From: Candidatus Delongbacteria bacterium
GTDB lineage: Bacteria > CAIWAD01
NCBI GenBank assembly: GCA_041675285.1
Contig: JBAYTZ010000004.1
Location: 229,250 to 293,249, forward strand
DNA: 64,000 bases
Direction of reading: 5' to 3'
The translations under genes were made by a program, and so were the position numbers. Within the stretch, counting starts at the first letter, position 1. Every line of letters begins with the position of its first letter. Below are positions 42,787 through 50,398 of this stretch, piece after piece. The notes below the pieces were generated by a model. It made no database searches and had not been told where the DNA came from. It was given only the letters and a program-made list of their open reading frames with translations.

Positions 42787-43287
42787 ATGATTCCGCGAGT
42801 CTTGAGCGGCTGGCTGCTCGGTCTGCTGCTGATGGGCGGAACCGGGTTCGCCCAGGACGAAGTGGCCTATCCGCCGGTGGACGGCGAGCTCGCCGCCTGC
42901 CTGCAGGAGGCCAAGCTGGTCTGGGAGCCCGACGCCGACGGCGACTGCCGCCTCCTGCTGGAGTACGAGTCCGGCCGCAGCCAGCAGGTCTTCGTCAATT
43001 CCCGCACGGAGGAGTTGGACGGTTGGCGACTGCGGGAGATCTGGTCTGTGGCGGGAATGGGCGCGGCGCTGCAGGAGCCGGTGACCATGGAACTGCTGCT
43101 GCGGACCAATCCCGACCAACTGCTGGGAGCCTGGGGCTTCCGGCAGATCGGCGAGCAAACGGCCGCCGTGTTCGTGTTGAATGCCCCGGCCACCTGCGAT
43201 CCGCAGCAGCTCCGGCGGCTGATCGGGCTGGTGGGTCGCGGCGCCGATGAAATGGAGCAGTCGCTGGGCGAAGGCGACCAGTTCTAA
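42787..43287 (+). CDS. Secreted YbjN-like protein
   Basis: The 166-residue protein has a signal peptide (SGWLLGLLLMGGTGFAQ) and a mixed alpha/beta body (LLEYESGRSQQVFVNSRTEEL, ELLLRTNPDQLLGAWGF, LRRLIGLVGRGADEMEQ) that recalls the YbjN/T3S-chaperone-like fold. GGAGG lies 5 nt before ATG 42787, so the GTG at 42781 is rejected. Function unknown. Confidence 0.6.
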   Translation: MIPRVLSGWLLGLLLMGGTGFAQDEVAYPPVDGELAACLQEAKLVWEPDADGDCRLLLEYESGRSQQVFVNSRTEELDGWRLREIWSVAGMGAALQEPVTMELLLRTNPDQLLGAWGFRQIGEQTAAVFVLNAPATCDPQQLRRLIGLVGRGADEMEQSLGEGDQF

Positions 43288-43310
43288 TCTCTCGCACGAA
43301 ATCACATCTC

Positions 43311-43427
43311 AACACAGAGACACAGAGACACAGAGCAGAGTGTTGGTTTGTGACTTGGACGTGTCAGCTGTCCAGGCCCGCGCAACTCCAACTCAATTCT
43401 TCTCTGTGACTCTGTGTCTCTGTGGTG
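43311..43427. repeat. CACAGAG inverted-repeat element, copy 2
   Basis: The left arm reads CACAGAGACACAGAGACACA and the right arm CTCTGTGACTCTGTGTCTCT, with about 65 nt between. It has the same plan as 40122-40228, again between convergent genes. Confidence 0.85.
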
Positions 43428-43446
43428 ATTCCCCCTCGCTGGAGGG

Positions 43447-43563
43447 TCAGGAACGCTTGGCCCGATCCACGGCCTTGAGGATCTTCAAATTCAACACCAC
43501 GAAGCGCATGAGCTGGAAGAGCTTGTTGTTCATCCAGAAGCGGTCCTTCTGCGTGATTTCCAT
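43447..43563 (-). CDS. 38-residue ORF following the SQR-like gene
   Basis: This small ORF starts ATG 9 nt after the SQR-like stop codon, behind AGGAGCC. It encodes MEITQKDRFWMNNKLFQLMR followed by FVVLNLKILKAVDRAKRS: a short polar start, a hydrophobic/amphipathic helix and a basic end. It could be a membrane-associated partner of the flavoprotein. There is no recognised family, and the evidence is spacing, ribosome site and composition. Confidence 0.55.
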   Translation of the reverse strand: MEITQKDRFWMNNKLFQLMRFVVLNLKILKAVDRAKRS

Positions 43564-43572
43564 CCGAGGCTC

Positions 43573-45000
43573 CTATTCCGGAATGAACTGCCAGCCCGGG
43601 CGGCCCTGCAGCTTGTGCATGAAGGTGTGGTGGATCATGCGCTTCATCCAGGCGCCGGCCAGACCCATCTCCATGTGCGTTACGAAGGGATCGCGGCCGT
43701 TCTGATCCGGGAACTGCTTGTGGTTGGGCACCACGGGGTAGATCAGGATGGTGGCCGCGGATCCGTCCCAGAGGCTGTCGCCCATGCTGGCGATGCAGGC
43801 CGCGGCCATCTCCGTCATTCGTTCCGAGTGGCTGGTGCGGCCACGGGTCACCAGGTCGATGATGTTGAGCGCGCAGAGGCGGCCGATGATCCCGGCCACC
43901 ATGCCCGTGCGCGGCGGCGCAGCCGTGATGGCCAGGCCCGTGGGCGTGGTGTGCGGCTGGCTGATGGGCCCGGGCGGCGCGAAGGCGATGCCTGCGGCGA
44001 AGATGTTGGGGAAGCGCGGATTGCGGTAGTCCGCCGGCCAGGCCTCCGGCGTCTGCTGGAGCTGGTCGTAGGGCAGCCCGTAGATCCCGTCCACCTTCAC
44101 GAAGCCCGCCGGGTTGAAGATCTCGTCCGCCAATCCCTCGCCGCCCTCCACGCTCAGGCGCTGGCCCTGGAACTGGGGAATGAGCATGGAGAAATCGAAG
44201 GGCGTCTCGCCCGGCCGGCCCTCATAGTCTTCCCAGTAGATGCGCCCGGGCTCCACGGCCTTCACGCCTTTCTGCACGTCCCAGCTGATCCCGAATTCCT
44301 TGAAGGCTGCGCCGAGGAAGGCTTCGCTGGTTTCCGCCCGCGAACCCGGTGGCATGTGGATGCCGCCGATGCCGAAATCGCCCAGGGCCGCCTCGTTGGA
44401 GAGCCAGTGCAGGTCGGCCTTGTCCCGCAGCCCGCGGGCCACCAGATCCTTGTGCAGGTTGCTGATGTACTCGAAGGCCGCGCCCTGGCAGGTGGCGCCG
44501 GGATGGCCCGTGCCGATCACCAGGCGGGCGCGCTCGCCGCGCTGCATGCGCTCGACCTGCTCCAGGTAGCGGTCCCGGGCGTTCTCCGCGTGGGGCAGCG
44601 TGCAGATGCTCTGGCTGTGGCCGCCGTGCGGTCCCAGTCCAGGCGTGCCCTCGAAGTTGAGCTTGGGGCCGGTGGCCACCAGCAGGTAATCGTAGTCCAG
44701 TTTCAGGTCGCCCGCCGCCCCGGGCCGTTCCACGCGCACCCACTGTTCCAGCGGCTGGATTGCGCGGGCCATCCCCTGCACCAGCCGCACGTGGAAGCGG
44801 TCCAGCACGGGCTTGAGCGGAAAGCGCGTACGGGCCGGGGCCATCCGGCCGGTGCCCACCCAGACGAAGGAGGGGATGAAGTAAAAGTGGTCGCTGGCGT
44901 TGACCACCGTGATGTCGTGCTGCTTCCCCAGGGCGCGACCCAGGTACAGCGCGGCGGTTTGGCCGGCAAAGCCGGCCCCGATGACGACTACCTTGGCCAT
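43573..45000 (-). CDS. Sulfide:quinone oxidoreductase-like flavoprotein
   Basis: The 475-residue FAD protein begins MAKVVVIGAGFAGQTAALYL and has the second dinucleotide-binding segments LLVATGPKLNFEG and VIGTGHPGATCQGAAFEYIS. Cys residues in SICTLPHAENA and GATCQGAAFEY fall where SQR-family enzymes place redox cysteines. NIFAAGIAFAPP is the C-terminal FAD contact. The C-terminus (MKRMIHHTFMHKLQGRPGW) is amphipathic and may bind the membrane. Sulfide oxidation to quinone is the likely role; a type II NADH dehydrogenase-like activity is the alternative. ACAGGAAGG precedes the ATG. Confidence 0.82.
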   Translation of the reverse strand: MAKVVVIGAGFAGQTAALYLGRALGKQHDITVVNASDHFYFIPSFVWVGTGRMAPARTRFPLKPVLDRFHVRLVQGMARAIQPLEQWVRVERPGAAGDLKLDYDYLLVATGPKLNFEGTPGLGPHGGHSQSICTLPHAENARDRYLEQVERMQRGERARLVIGTGHPGATCQGAAFEYISNLHKDLVARGLRDKADLHWLSNEAALGDFGIGGIHMPPGSRAETSEAFLGAAFKEFGISWDVQKGVKAVEPGRIYWEDYEGRPGETPFDFSMLIPQFQGQRLSVEGGEGLADEIFNPAGFVKVDGIYGLPYDQLQQTPEAWPADYRNPRFPNIFAAGIAFAPPGPISQPHTTPTGLAITAAPPRTGMVAGIIGRLCALNIIDLVTRGRTSHSERMTEMAAACIASMGDSLWDGSAATILIYPVVPNHKQFPDQNGRDPFVTHMEMGLAGAWMKRMIHHTFMHKLQGRPGWQFIPE

Positions 45001-45322
45001 GGGCCTTCCTGTTTGTTGCTGGTGTGTGGCTGGCTGACGGGCCGCCTGTCGGACTTGGCGGCCTCCCTGTGGCGTACCCAATGTGGGGTGCCCGGGACGG
45101 CGATCGCAACGAAAATCTGTGTCCACGGTGGGGAGTGGCGGCCCCGGGCGGCGGGGGTCCAACTTGTCGACTCTGTGCTGGATCGGGCGGTTTGCGGTCG
45201 GATGCTGAACACGTTTCCGCAGTCGTGGAGTGAACTCAAAGCTGCTCAAGGGCCGGTCCGCGCGGAAAGCGATGGGCACGGGGTTTGCACTTTCCGTGGT
45301 GGTCCTCAGGGGGCTAGAGGAT

Positions 45323-45340
45323 CACTTGCAAACACACAGC
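45323..45340 (-). other. 18-nt word shared with the 16.1-kb terminator region
   Basis: On the minus strand GCTGTGTGTTTGCAAGTG is identical to 16106-16123 on the plus strand. Both copies follow the end of a gene, and both lead into a hairpin; here GTGATCCTC / GAGGACCAC. Confidence 0.6.
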
Positions 45341-45384
45341 ACGTGCTGCGGCCGGCGCCGAGGGGGCGTCGGCCGCGTCTCGTT

Positions 45385-45744
45385 TCAGCCCTCCAAGCGG
45401 CCGTAGTCGTCTTCCCGCCGCTCGATGTCATCCTCGCCGAAGTAGCTGCCCGTCTGGGCTTCCACCAGCACCAGGTCCGTCGGGCCAAGATTGGCCACCC
45501 GGTGCCAGCTGCCCAGCGGAATGTCCAGCGAGCCGCCCGCTGCCACGTCCAGCTCCTGCTCGTCCAGGGTCACGCGCGCCGTTCCGGCGGCCACGAACCA
45601 GTGCTCGCGCCGCTGCTGGTGGCGTTGCAGGCTAAGGCGCTGGCCGGGCTTGACCACGATGCGCTTCACCTTGAGTTCGGGATCGTCCAGCAGGACCTCG
45701 TAGTGGCCCCAGGGACGGTGACTGATCTCCAGTGCGACGGTCAT
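45385..45744 (-). CDS. Mannose-6-phosphate isomerase type II-like cupin
   Basis: The 119-residue single-domain cupin has RPWGHYEVLL, KRIVVKPGQRLSLQRHQQRR, EHWFVAAGTARV and SLDIPLGSWHRVANLG, the pattern of the C-terminal PMI domain of ManC-type enzymes. The His and Glu metal ligands are present. It probably interconverts fructose- and mannose-6-phosphate. CCGGAGGAACGC precedes the ATG. Downstream there is an imperfect 12-bp GC stem (GCGGCCGACGCC / GGCGCCGGCCGC) that may terminate it. Confidence 0.88.
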   Translation of the reverse strand: MTVALEISHRPWGHYEVLLDDPELKVKRIVVKPGQRLSLQRHQQRREHWFVAAGTARVTLDEQELDVAAGGSLDIPLGSWHRVANLGPTDLVLVEAQTGSYFGEDDIERREDDYGRLEG

Positions 45745-45805
45745 GCGTTCCTCCGGGGTGCAGAGTGGCGATTCGGGGCAAGCAGGACAAGCCGCCCGGA
45801 CAAGG

Positions 45806-45829
45806 AAAGCGGCCCCGCAGGGCCGCTTT
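45806..45829. terminator. Perfect 10-bp hairpin AAAGCGGCCC / GGGCCGCTTT
   Basis: The loop is CGCA. The A/T ends could act as a weak bidirectional terminator, but it lies upstream of the cupin gene with no gene entering from the other side, so its role is unclear. Confidence 0.45.
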
Positions 45830-46338
45830 ACAGGGTCTTCGCCTGCGTCCGGCGCAGGATTCAAGCTCCGGACTTCACTGAACGACGCCACTGGATCGCC
45901 TGAAGGCCAACCCCGAGACATCCAACAAGCGCCGCGCCTGGGCCGCGTCGGGTGCGGGACAGGCCTGAACGCGGGCGGAGACCGACCGTCGGTCATGACG
46001 AACAACCCCAGGGGATACCCGGGCCGTTCTGGTTCGGCTGCACTGGGTCCGATGTTCGGGTCCGGCGGTCGCCGGAACGGATCGGACAGGTTCTAGAGCG
46101 ACAGGGGCTCGTGCAAATCCTGTTCCAGCTTTGGAATTGCTTGCGGATCATGTCTTTGGCCGCAGGAGCCTCCACCGGAGCTGGCGAAAGTGTGCAGAAC
46201 CGGTCAGCTTTGAGACATAGGTTGGCGACGGCTCCTGCCAGTTGTCTGGAAAGCTGCGCGCCGAACCCGTGCCCCGGCCCGGCCGGCGGCCAGACCTCCC
46301 ACCTTGCATGGGGCGGGGCTGGGCCCTATGTTGGCCGC
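45830..46338. other. About 500 bp without a recognisable gene
   Basis: It is open in several frames but without family-like sequence or ribosome sites. It contains GC-rich text and ends just before the methyltransferase ATG. No clear promoter or RNA structure was seen. Confidence 0.5.
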
Positions 46339-47169
46339 ATGGACTACGAACCCATCAAGGGGCGGCTGGCCCGCCTCTTCCTGCGCCAGACCTGGCTGAA
46401 GCACCTGCTCTTCCTGTTGTCACGCCAGGTCTTCCTGCGGGAGTTGGAAGTCCGGCGCGCCCTGCGCGCCCTGGCGGAATCGGGATTCCGGCCGCGCCGC
46501 ATCCTGGACGCCGGCACGGGCTACGGGCAGTACGCCTTGGCCCTCAATCGCTTCTTCCCAGGCGCCAGCATCCTTTCCGTGGACATCAACCCGGCCTGCG
46601 TGGACCAGCTGCAGGACCTCTGCCGGCGCGGCGGGGTGACGAATGTGGAGGCCCGGGTGGCCGACCTGCTGGACTTCGAGCTGGACGAAGCGGTGGATCT
46701 GGTGCTCAACGTGGACGTGGTGGAACACATCGAGGACGATCGGCGCGTGTTCCGCAACTTTGCCCAGGTGCTGGCGCCGGGCGGCCGCCTGCTGCTGCAC
46801 ACGCCGGCCATGGCCGACGAACTGAGCGAGGCCGAGGTCTTGCGCCGCACGCCGGCGGTGGGCGAGCACGCGCGCGAGGGCTACACGCGGCCGATGATGC
46901 GGGAACGCTTGGCCCAGGCGGGCCTGGAGGAGCTGGAGCTGCGCCCGACCTATGGCGCGGCGGGCGGGCTGGCCTGGCGGCTGGGCGTGCGCGGCCCCTT
47001 GCGCGCGCTCAAGCTTGGCTTCTGGACCCTGCCCTTCGTGCTGGTCTGGTCCGCGCTGATGCTGCTGCCCGTGCGCCTGCTCAACGAACTGGACCTGCGC
47101 GGCCGGCGCAGCCGGGGGGGCTGCCTGCTGGTGCTGGCCGCGAAACGCTCCAATCCGACAGGGCGCTGA
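46339..47169 (+). CDS. Class I SAM-dependent methyltransferase
   Basis: The 276-residue protein has the SAM-binding glycine motif ILDAGTGYGQYALAL, acidic loop SVDINPACVDQL, motif II LVLNVDVVEHIEDD and motif III LAPGGRLLLHTP. The C-terminal ~60 residues contain a hydrophobic segment (LPFVLVWSALMLLPVRLL), so the enzyme may sit on the membrane, as in lipid or quinone methylation. Its open frame extends upstream; ATG 46339 precedes the conserved part. The histidine kinase gene follows after 46 nt. Confidence 0.85.
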   Translation: MDYEPIKGRLARLFLRQTWLKHLLFLLSRQVFLRELEVRRALRALAESGFRPRRILDAGTGYGQYALALNRFFPGASILSVDINPACVDQLQDLCRRGGVTNVEARVADLLDFELDEAVDLVLNVDVVEHIEDDRRVFRNFAQVLAPGGRLLLHTPAMADELSEAEVLRRTPAVGEHAREGYTRPMMRERLAQAGLEELELRPTYGAAGGLAWRLGVRGPLRALKLGFWTLPFVLVWSALMLLPVRLLNELDLRGRRSRGGCLLVLAAKRSNPTGR

Positions 47170-47215
47170 CCGGTACGGGAGGCAAGCGAACACCACCGGG
47201 TGGGAACGGAGGCAC

Positions 47216-48427
47216 ATGCGGGGAAAATGGCGAGCCGTCATCCTGCGCGGCGGCGGGATGCGCAGCCTGGTGCTGTTGCTGGGCGTGGCAGCGGCCATCT
47301 TCATCCTGTTCCTGGCCCGCGAGCTGGTGGAGGATCTGCGCGCGGAAGCCCGCCGCAACCTGACGGTACGCGTGGAGCACTACGGCCTGCTGGCCACGCA
47401 CAATCCCGAGCAGGTGCTGGATTTCCTGCAGACCATCGACTTTCCGCTGATCGTCACGGACGCCCGGGGCAATCCCAAGTTTTGGCGCACGCTGGACTCG
47501 GCCTTCGACAGCACCAAGACCCCCAACACCTTGTCCGCCGCGGACAGCACGCTGCTCTATGGCATGATCCGCCAGATGGACGTGGTCCACGAACCGATCC
47601 CCTTCCAGTACGACACGCTGACGGACTACTTCCACTACGGGGATTCCCGGCTCATCGAGCGCGTCCAGCTCTTTCCTGTCTACACGCTGGTGGCCTCGAT
47701 CCTGGTGGGCTTTCTGGGCTACCTGGGCTTCCGCCAGATCCGGCGCGCCGAGGAGAGCGGCGTCTGGGTGGGCATGGCCAAGGAGACGGCGCATCAGTTG
47801 GGCACGCCCATCTCCAGCCTGATGGGCTGGATCGAGGTGCTGGAGTCCGACCCGGGTATGGGCGAGGCCCTGGATCAGATGAAGCTGGACACGGCCCGGC
47901 TGGAGAAGATCGCCGCGCGCTTCAACAAGATCGGCTCCGAGGTGGAACTGACTCCGGTGGACCTGCCCCGGCTGCTGGAGCGCGTGGTGGATTACTTCAG
48001 CAGCCGCCTGCCCCGGGGCGGGCGGGACATTTTCTTTGAGATCGTGGTGGAACCCGGGCTGCCCTCCGCCCGTTTGAACGCCTTTCTGTTCGAGTGGGTG
48101 ATCGAGAACCTGGTCAAGAACTCGCTGGACTCCATCGGCCAGTGTGGCGGGCAGATCCGCCTGGAGGCGCGCACGGCGCGGCAGGGACAGCGCGTGGTGC
48201 TGGATGTCTCCGACACGGGCAAGGGCGTGGACCCCTCCCTCAAGGAGCAGATCTTCCGACCCGGCTACACGACCAAGAGCCGCGGCTGGGGCCTGGGCCT
48301 CTCGCTGGCCCGCCGCATCGTGGAGGACTACCACCGCGGCCGGATCTTCGTGCACGACACGCGGCCCGGGCGGGGGATCACCTTCCGGATCCAGCTCCAG
48401 GCGGCGCCCAAGGCCGTGCAGGGCTGA
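47216..48427 (+). CDS. Membrane sensor histidine kinase
   Basis: The 403-residue kinase has two membrane helices (residues ~15-35 and ~155-173) enclosing a periplasmic sensor. The H-box is MAKETAHQLGTPISSLMGW (phospho-His193), the N-box VIENLVKNSLDSI, and the glycine boxes DVSDTGKGVD and GWGLGLSLARRIVEDYH. The ETAHQLGTP variant of the H-box is common in the Bacteroidetes side of bacteria. No response regulator is adjacent. Repeats follow immediately. Confidence 0.94.
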   Translation: MRGKWRAVILRGGGMRSLVLLLGVAAAIFILFLARELVEDLRAEARRNLTVRVEHYGLLATHNPEQVLDFLQTIDFPLIVTDARGNPKFWRTLDSAFDSTKTPNTLSAADSTLLYGMIRQMDVVHEPIPFQYDTLTDYFHYGDSRLIERVQLFPVYTLVASILVGFLGYLGFRQIRRAEESGVWVGMAKETAHQLGTPISSLMGWIEVLESDPGMGEALDQMKLDTARLEKIAARFNKIGSEVELTPVDLPRLLERVVDYFSSRLPRGGRDIFFEIVVEPGLPSARLNAFLFEWVIENLVKNSLDSIGQCGGQIRLEARTARQGQRVVLDVSDTGKGVDPSLKEQIFRPGYTTKSRGWGLGLSLARRIVEDYHRGRIFVHDTRPGRGITFRIQLQAAPKAVQG

Positions 48428-48446
48428 GAGCCCGGGGTGGGAATCA

Positions 48447-48878
48447 CCACAGAGGCACAGAGGCACAGAGCTTCGAGTTGGATTTGCCTGGGTCGAGGCT
48501 CGGTTGCCCGAGAGTCCGTTTGAACACGAAGGCTCGAAGACTCGAAGACGATTTGTGTCACGTGAGGTGAAGGCCGACTGCGGGCGACCGGCTGAAGAGC
48601 TGAACCACAGAGGCACAGAGGCACAGAGAGTTGAGTTGGATTTGCCTGGATCGAAGGCCGGCTCATCCGAGAGTCCGTTTGAACACGAAGGCTCGAAGAC
48701 TCGAAGACGATTTGTGTCACGTGAGGTGAAGGCCGACTGCGGGCGACCGGCTGAAGAGTTGAACCACAGAGGCGCAGAGGCACAGAGAGTTAGTTGGAGT
48801 TGGCCTGGGTCGGGGCTGGCTCATCTGAGAGTCAGTTTGAACACGAAGGCACTAAGACTCAAAGACAGTTTGTGTCAC
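48447..48878 (+). repeat. Three tandem ~158-bp CACAGAGG repeats
   Basis: Copies begin at 48447, 48605 and 48764 with CCACAGAGGCACAGAGGCAC or a one-base variant. They continue through GTTTGAACACGAAGGCTCGA and GTGTCACGTGAGGTGAAG. The first two are nearly identical and the third is more diverged, running into the 200-bp element. Frames across them give SPQRHRGTE-type peptides, which are not real proteins. Confidence 0.9.
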
Positions 48879-49073
48879 GTGAGGTGAAGCCCGCAGGGCT
48901 GAACGAGAAAATGGGTGAAGCGCGAAGCGCGAACCAACTAGCTGGAGACAGGAAGGAGCTGCTGCCGCCAGCGGAAGCCCGCCGGGAGGCGGGCTGACTC
49001 TGGCGGGTGAGAAAAAGCGCCTCTTTGGCTCCACCTTTCTGGCGCAAGCAGAAAGGTGGAAAACAAGGCTCCC
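48879..49073 (+). repeat. About 200-bp dispersed element, copy 2
   Basis: It starts GTGAGGTGAAGCCCGCAGGG and ends AGAAAGGTGGAAAACAAGGC. It is a near duplicate of 6783-6979. Shared internal marks include GGGTGAAGCGCGAAGCGCGA and GCCCGCCGGGAGGCGGGC (a hairpin). The carbonic anhydrase gene starts 48 nt later. Confidence 0.9.
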
Positions 49074-49121
49074 GGACAAATGCCGGGATGACAGCACATC
49101 GCCGATTGGCAAGGAGAATCC

Positions 49122-49652
49122 ATGCGTCTGGGGACCATCTTGGACTTCGAAGGAAAAAGCCCGCGGCTGGCGGATGATGTGGCCCTCCTGCCGGGCTCCA
49201 TCGTCCTTGGCGACGTGGAGATCGGCGCCGGTAGCAGCGTCTGGTTCAACGCCGTCGTGCGCGGCGACGTGAACTGGATCCGCATCGGCGAGCGCAGCAA
49301 CGTGCAGGACGGCGCCGTGCTGCACGTTACCCACGACACCGCGCCCCTGCGCATCGGCAACGAAGTGACGCTGGGCCACATGGTCATGTTGCACGGCTGC
49401 ACCATCGAGGACGGCTGCCTGATCGGCATGCAGGCCACGGTGCTGGACGGCGCCATCGTGGGCACGGAATCGCTGGTGGCGGCGGGGTCCACGGTGCTGG
49501 AGGGCATGATCATCCCGCCGCGCTCGCTGGTGGCGGGCAGCCCGGCCAAGGTCAAGCGCGCGCTCAGCGCCGAGGAAGTGGCCAAGCTCAGGCAGAGCGC
49601 GGCCAACTATCAGGCCTACATCGAGCGCTTTCGTGCCTCAGGCTATCGGTAG
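49122..49652 (+). CDS. Gamma-class carbonic anhydrase-like protein
   Basis: The 176-residue left-handed beta-helix protein has hexapeptide repeats (IVLGDVEIGAGSSVWFNAVV onward). The three zinc-ligand histidines of the gamma class appear in LHVTHDT and GHMVMLHGC. It lacks the long acidic loop of CamA and is of the YrdA/PaaY type, for which activity is often low or undemonstrated. The last 20 nt overlap the start of the NlpC/P60 gene. Confidence 0.92.
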   Translation: MRLGTILDFEGKSPRLADDVALLPGSIVLGDVEIGAGSSVWFNAVVRGDVNWIRIGERSNVQDGAVLHVTHDTAPLRIGNEVTLGHMVMLHGCTIEDGCLIGMQATVLDGAIVGTESLVAAGSTVLEGMIIPPRSLVAGSPAKVKRALSAEEVAKLRQSAANYQAYIERFRASGYR

Positions 49653-50322
49653 CGGGCGCCGGCCGGGTTTCCTGCGCCGGACGCGCCGGACGCTGGGCTG
49701 GCTCTGGGCCTTCAGCCTGGTGCTCGCCTTCAGCGGGTGCGCCAGCCTGCGCAGCCAACCGCGCTTTCGCACCCCCGAGTCCGAACGGCCGCCGGCCCAG
49801 GCGCCCGCCGGCAAGCAGGCCAAGCCGCGCGGCTCGAAGCCGGAGCCGGAGAAGTCCGGCGGCGCCTTGCGCACCAAGCGCAAGAAGGACGCCCGGCGGG
49901 GCGGCGGCCTGCCCAGCCTGCGGCTGTTTTCCAAGGAGAGTTCCGACCTGGTGGAGACGGCGGAGCAGTTCCTGGGCACGCCCTACCGCTTCGGCGGCGA
50001 CACGGAGCGCGGGATGGACTGCAGCGGCATGGTCCGCCGCGTGGTGCAGGAGGCCTGGGGCAAGGATCTGCCGCGCAACAGCGCGGAGATGTCCAAGCTG
50101 GGCATGCCCGTCTCCCGGGGCGAGCTGGAGGCCGGCGATCTGGTCTTCTTCGCCACCAGCGGCGGGCGGCGCATCTCGCACGTGGGGATCTACGGCGGCG
50201 ACGGCCGCTTCATCCATTCCAGCACCACCCAGGGCGTGGAGTGGAACACCTTGGAGGAAGGTTATTGGCGGCGCCATCTGGTTTGTGCCCGACGCGTGAC
50301 GCCTTCCTCGATATCTCCTTGA
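49633..50322 (+). CDS. NlpC/P60 peptidoglycan hydrolase, lipoprotein
   Basis: This 229-residue protein has a lipobox (LVLAFSGCASL), a basic low-complexity linker (residues ~50-95) and a C-terminal NlpC/P60 domain. The domain has FLGTPYRFGGDTERGMDCSG (catalytic Cys in DCSG), ISHVGIYGGDGRFIHSS (two His) and the usual LEAGDLVFF. It cleaves peptide stems of peptidoglycan, likely from the outer-membrane side. GTG 49633 is the start, 20 nt inside the preceding gene. Confidence 0.9.
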   Translation: MPQAIGSGRRPGFLRRTRRTLGWLWAFSLVLAFSGCASLRSQPRFRTPESERPPAQAPAGKQAKPRGSKPEPEKSGGALRTKRKKDARRGGGLPSLRLFSKESSDLVETAEQFLGTPYRFGGDTERGMDCSGMVRRVVQEAWGKDLPRNSAEMSKLGMPVSRGELEAGDLVFFATSGGRRISHVGIYGGDGRFIHSSTTQGVEWNTLEEGYWRRHLVCARRVTPSSISP

Positions 50323-50398
50323 TGATCAAGGCTTACCTTAGAAGGTGCATTTGCCATCTTCTTGCGGGAGAAACGAAACGAAGAAAGATTCCGCCTAC

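Noticed and set aside
48144..48887. 247-residue frame through the CACAGAGG repeats
   Set aside because: It overlaps the end of the histidine kinase and then translates tandem non-coding repeats.
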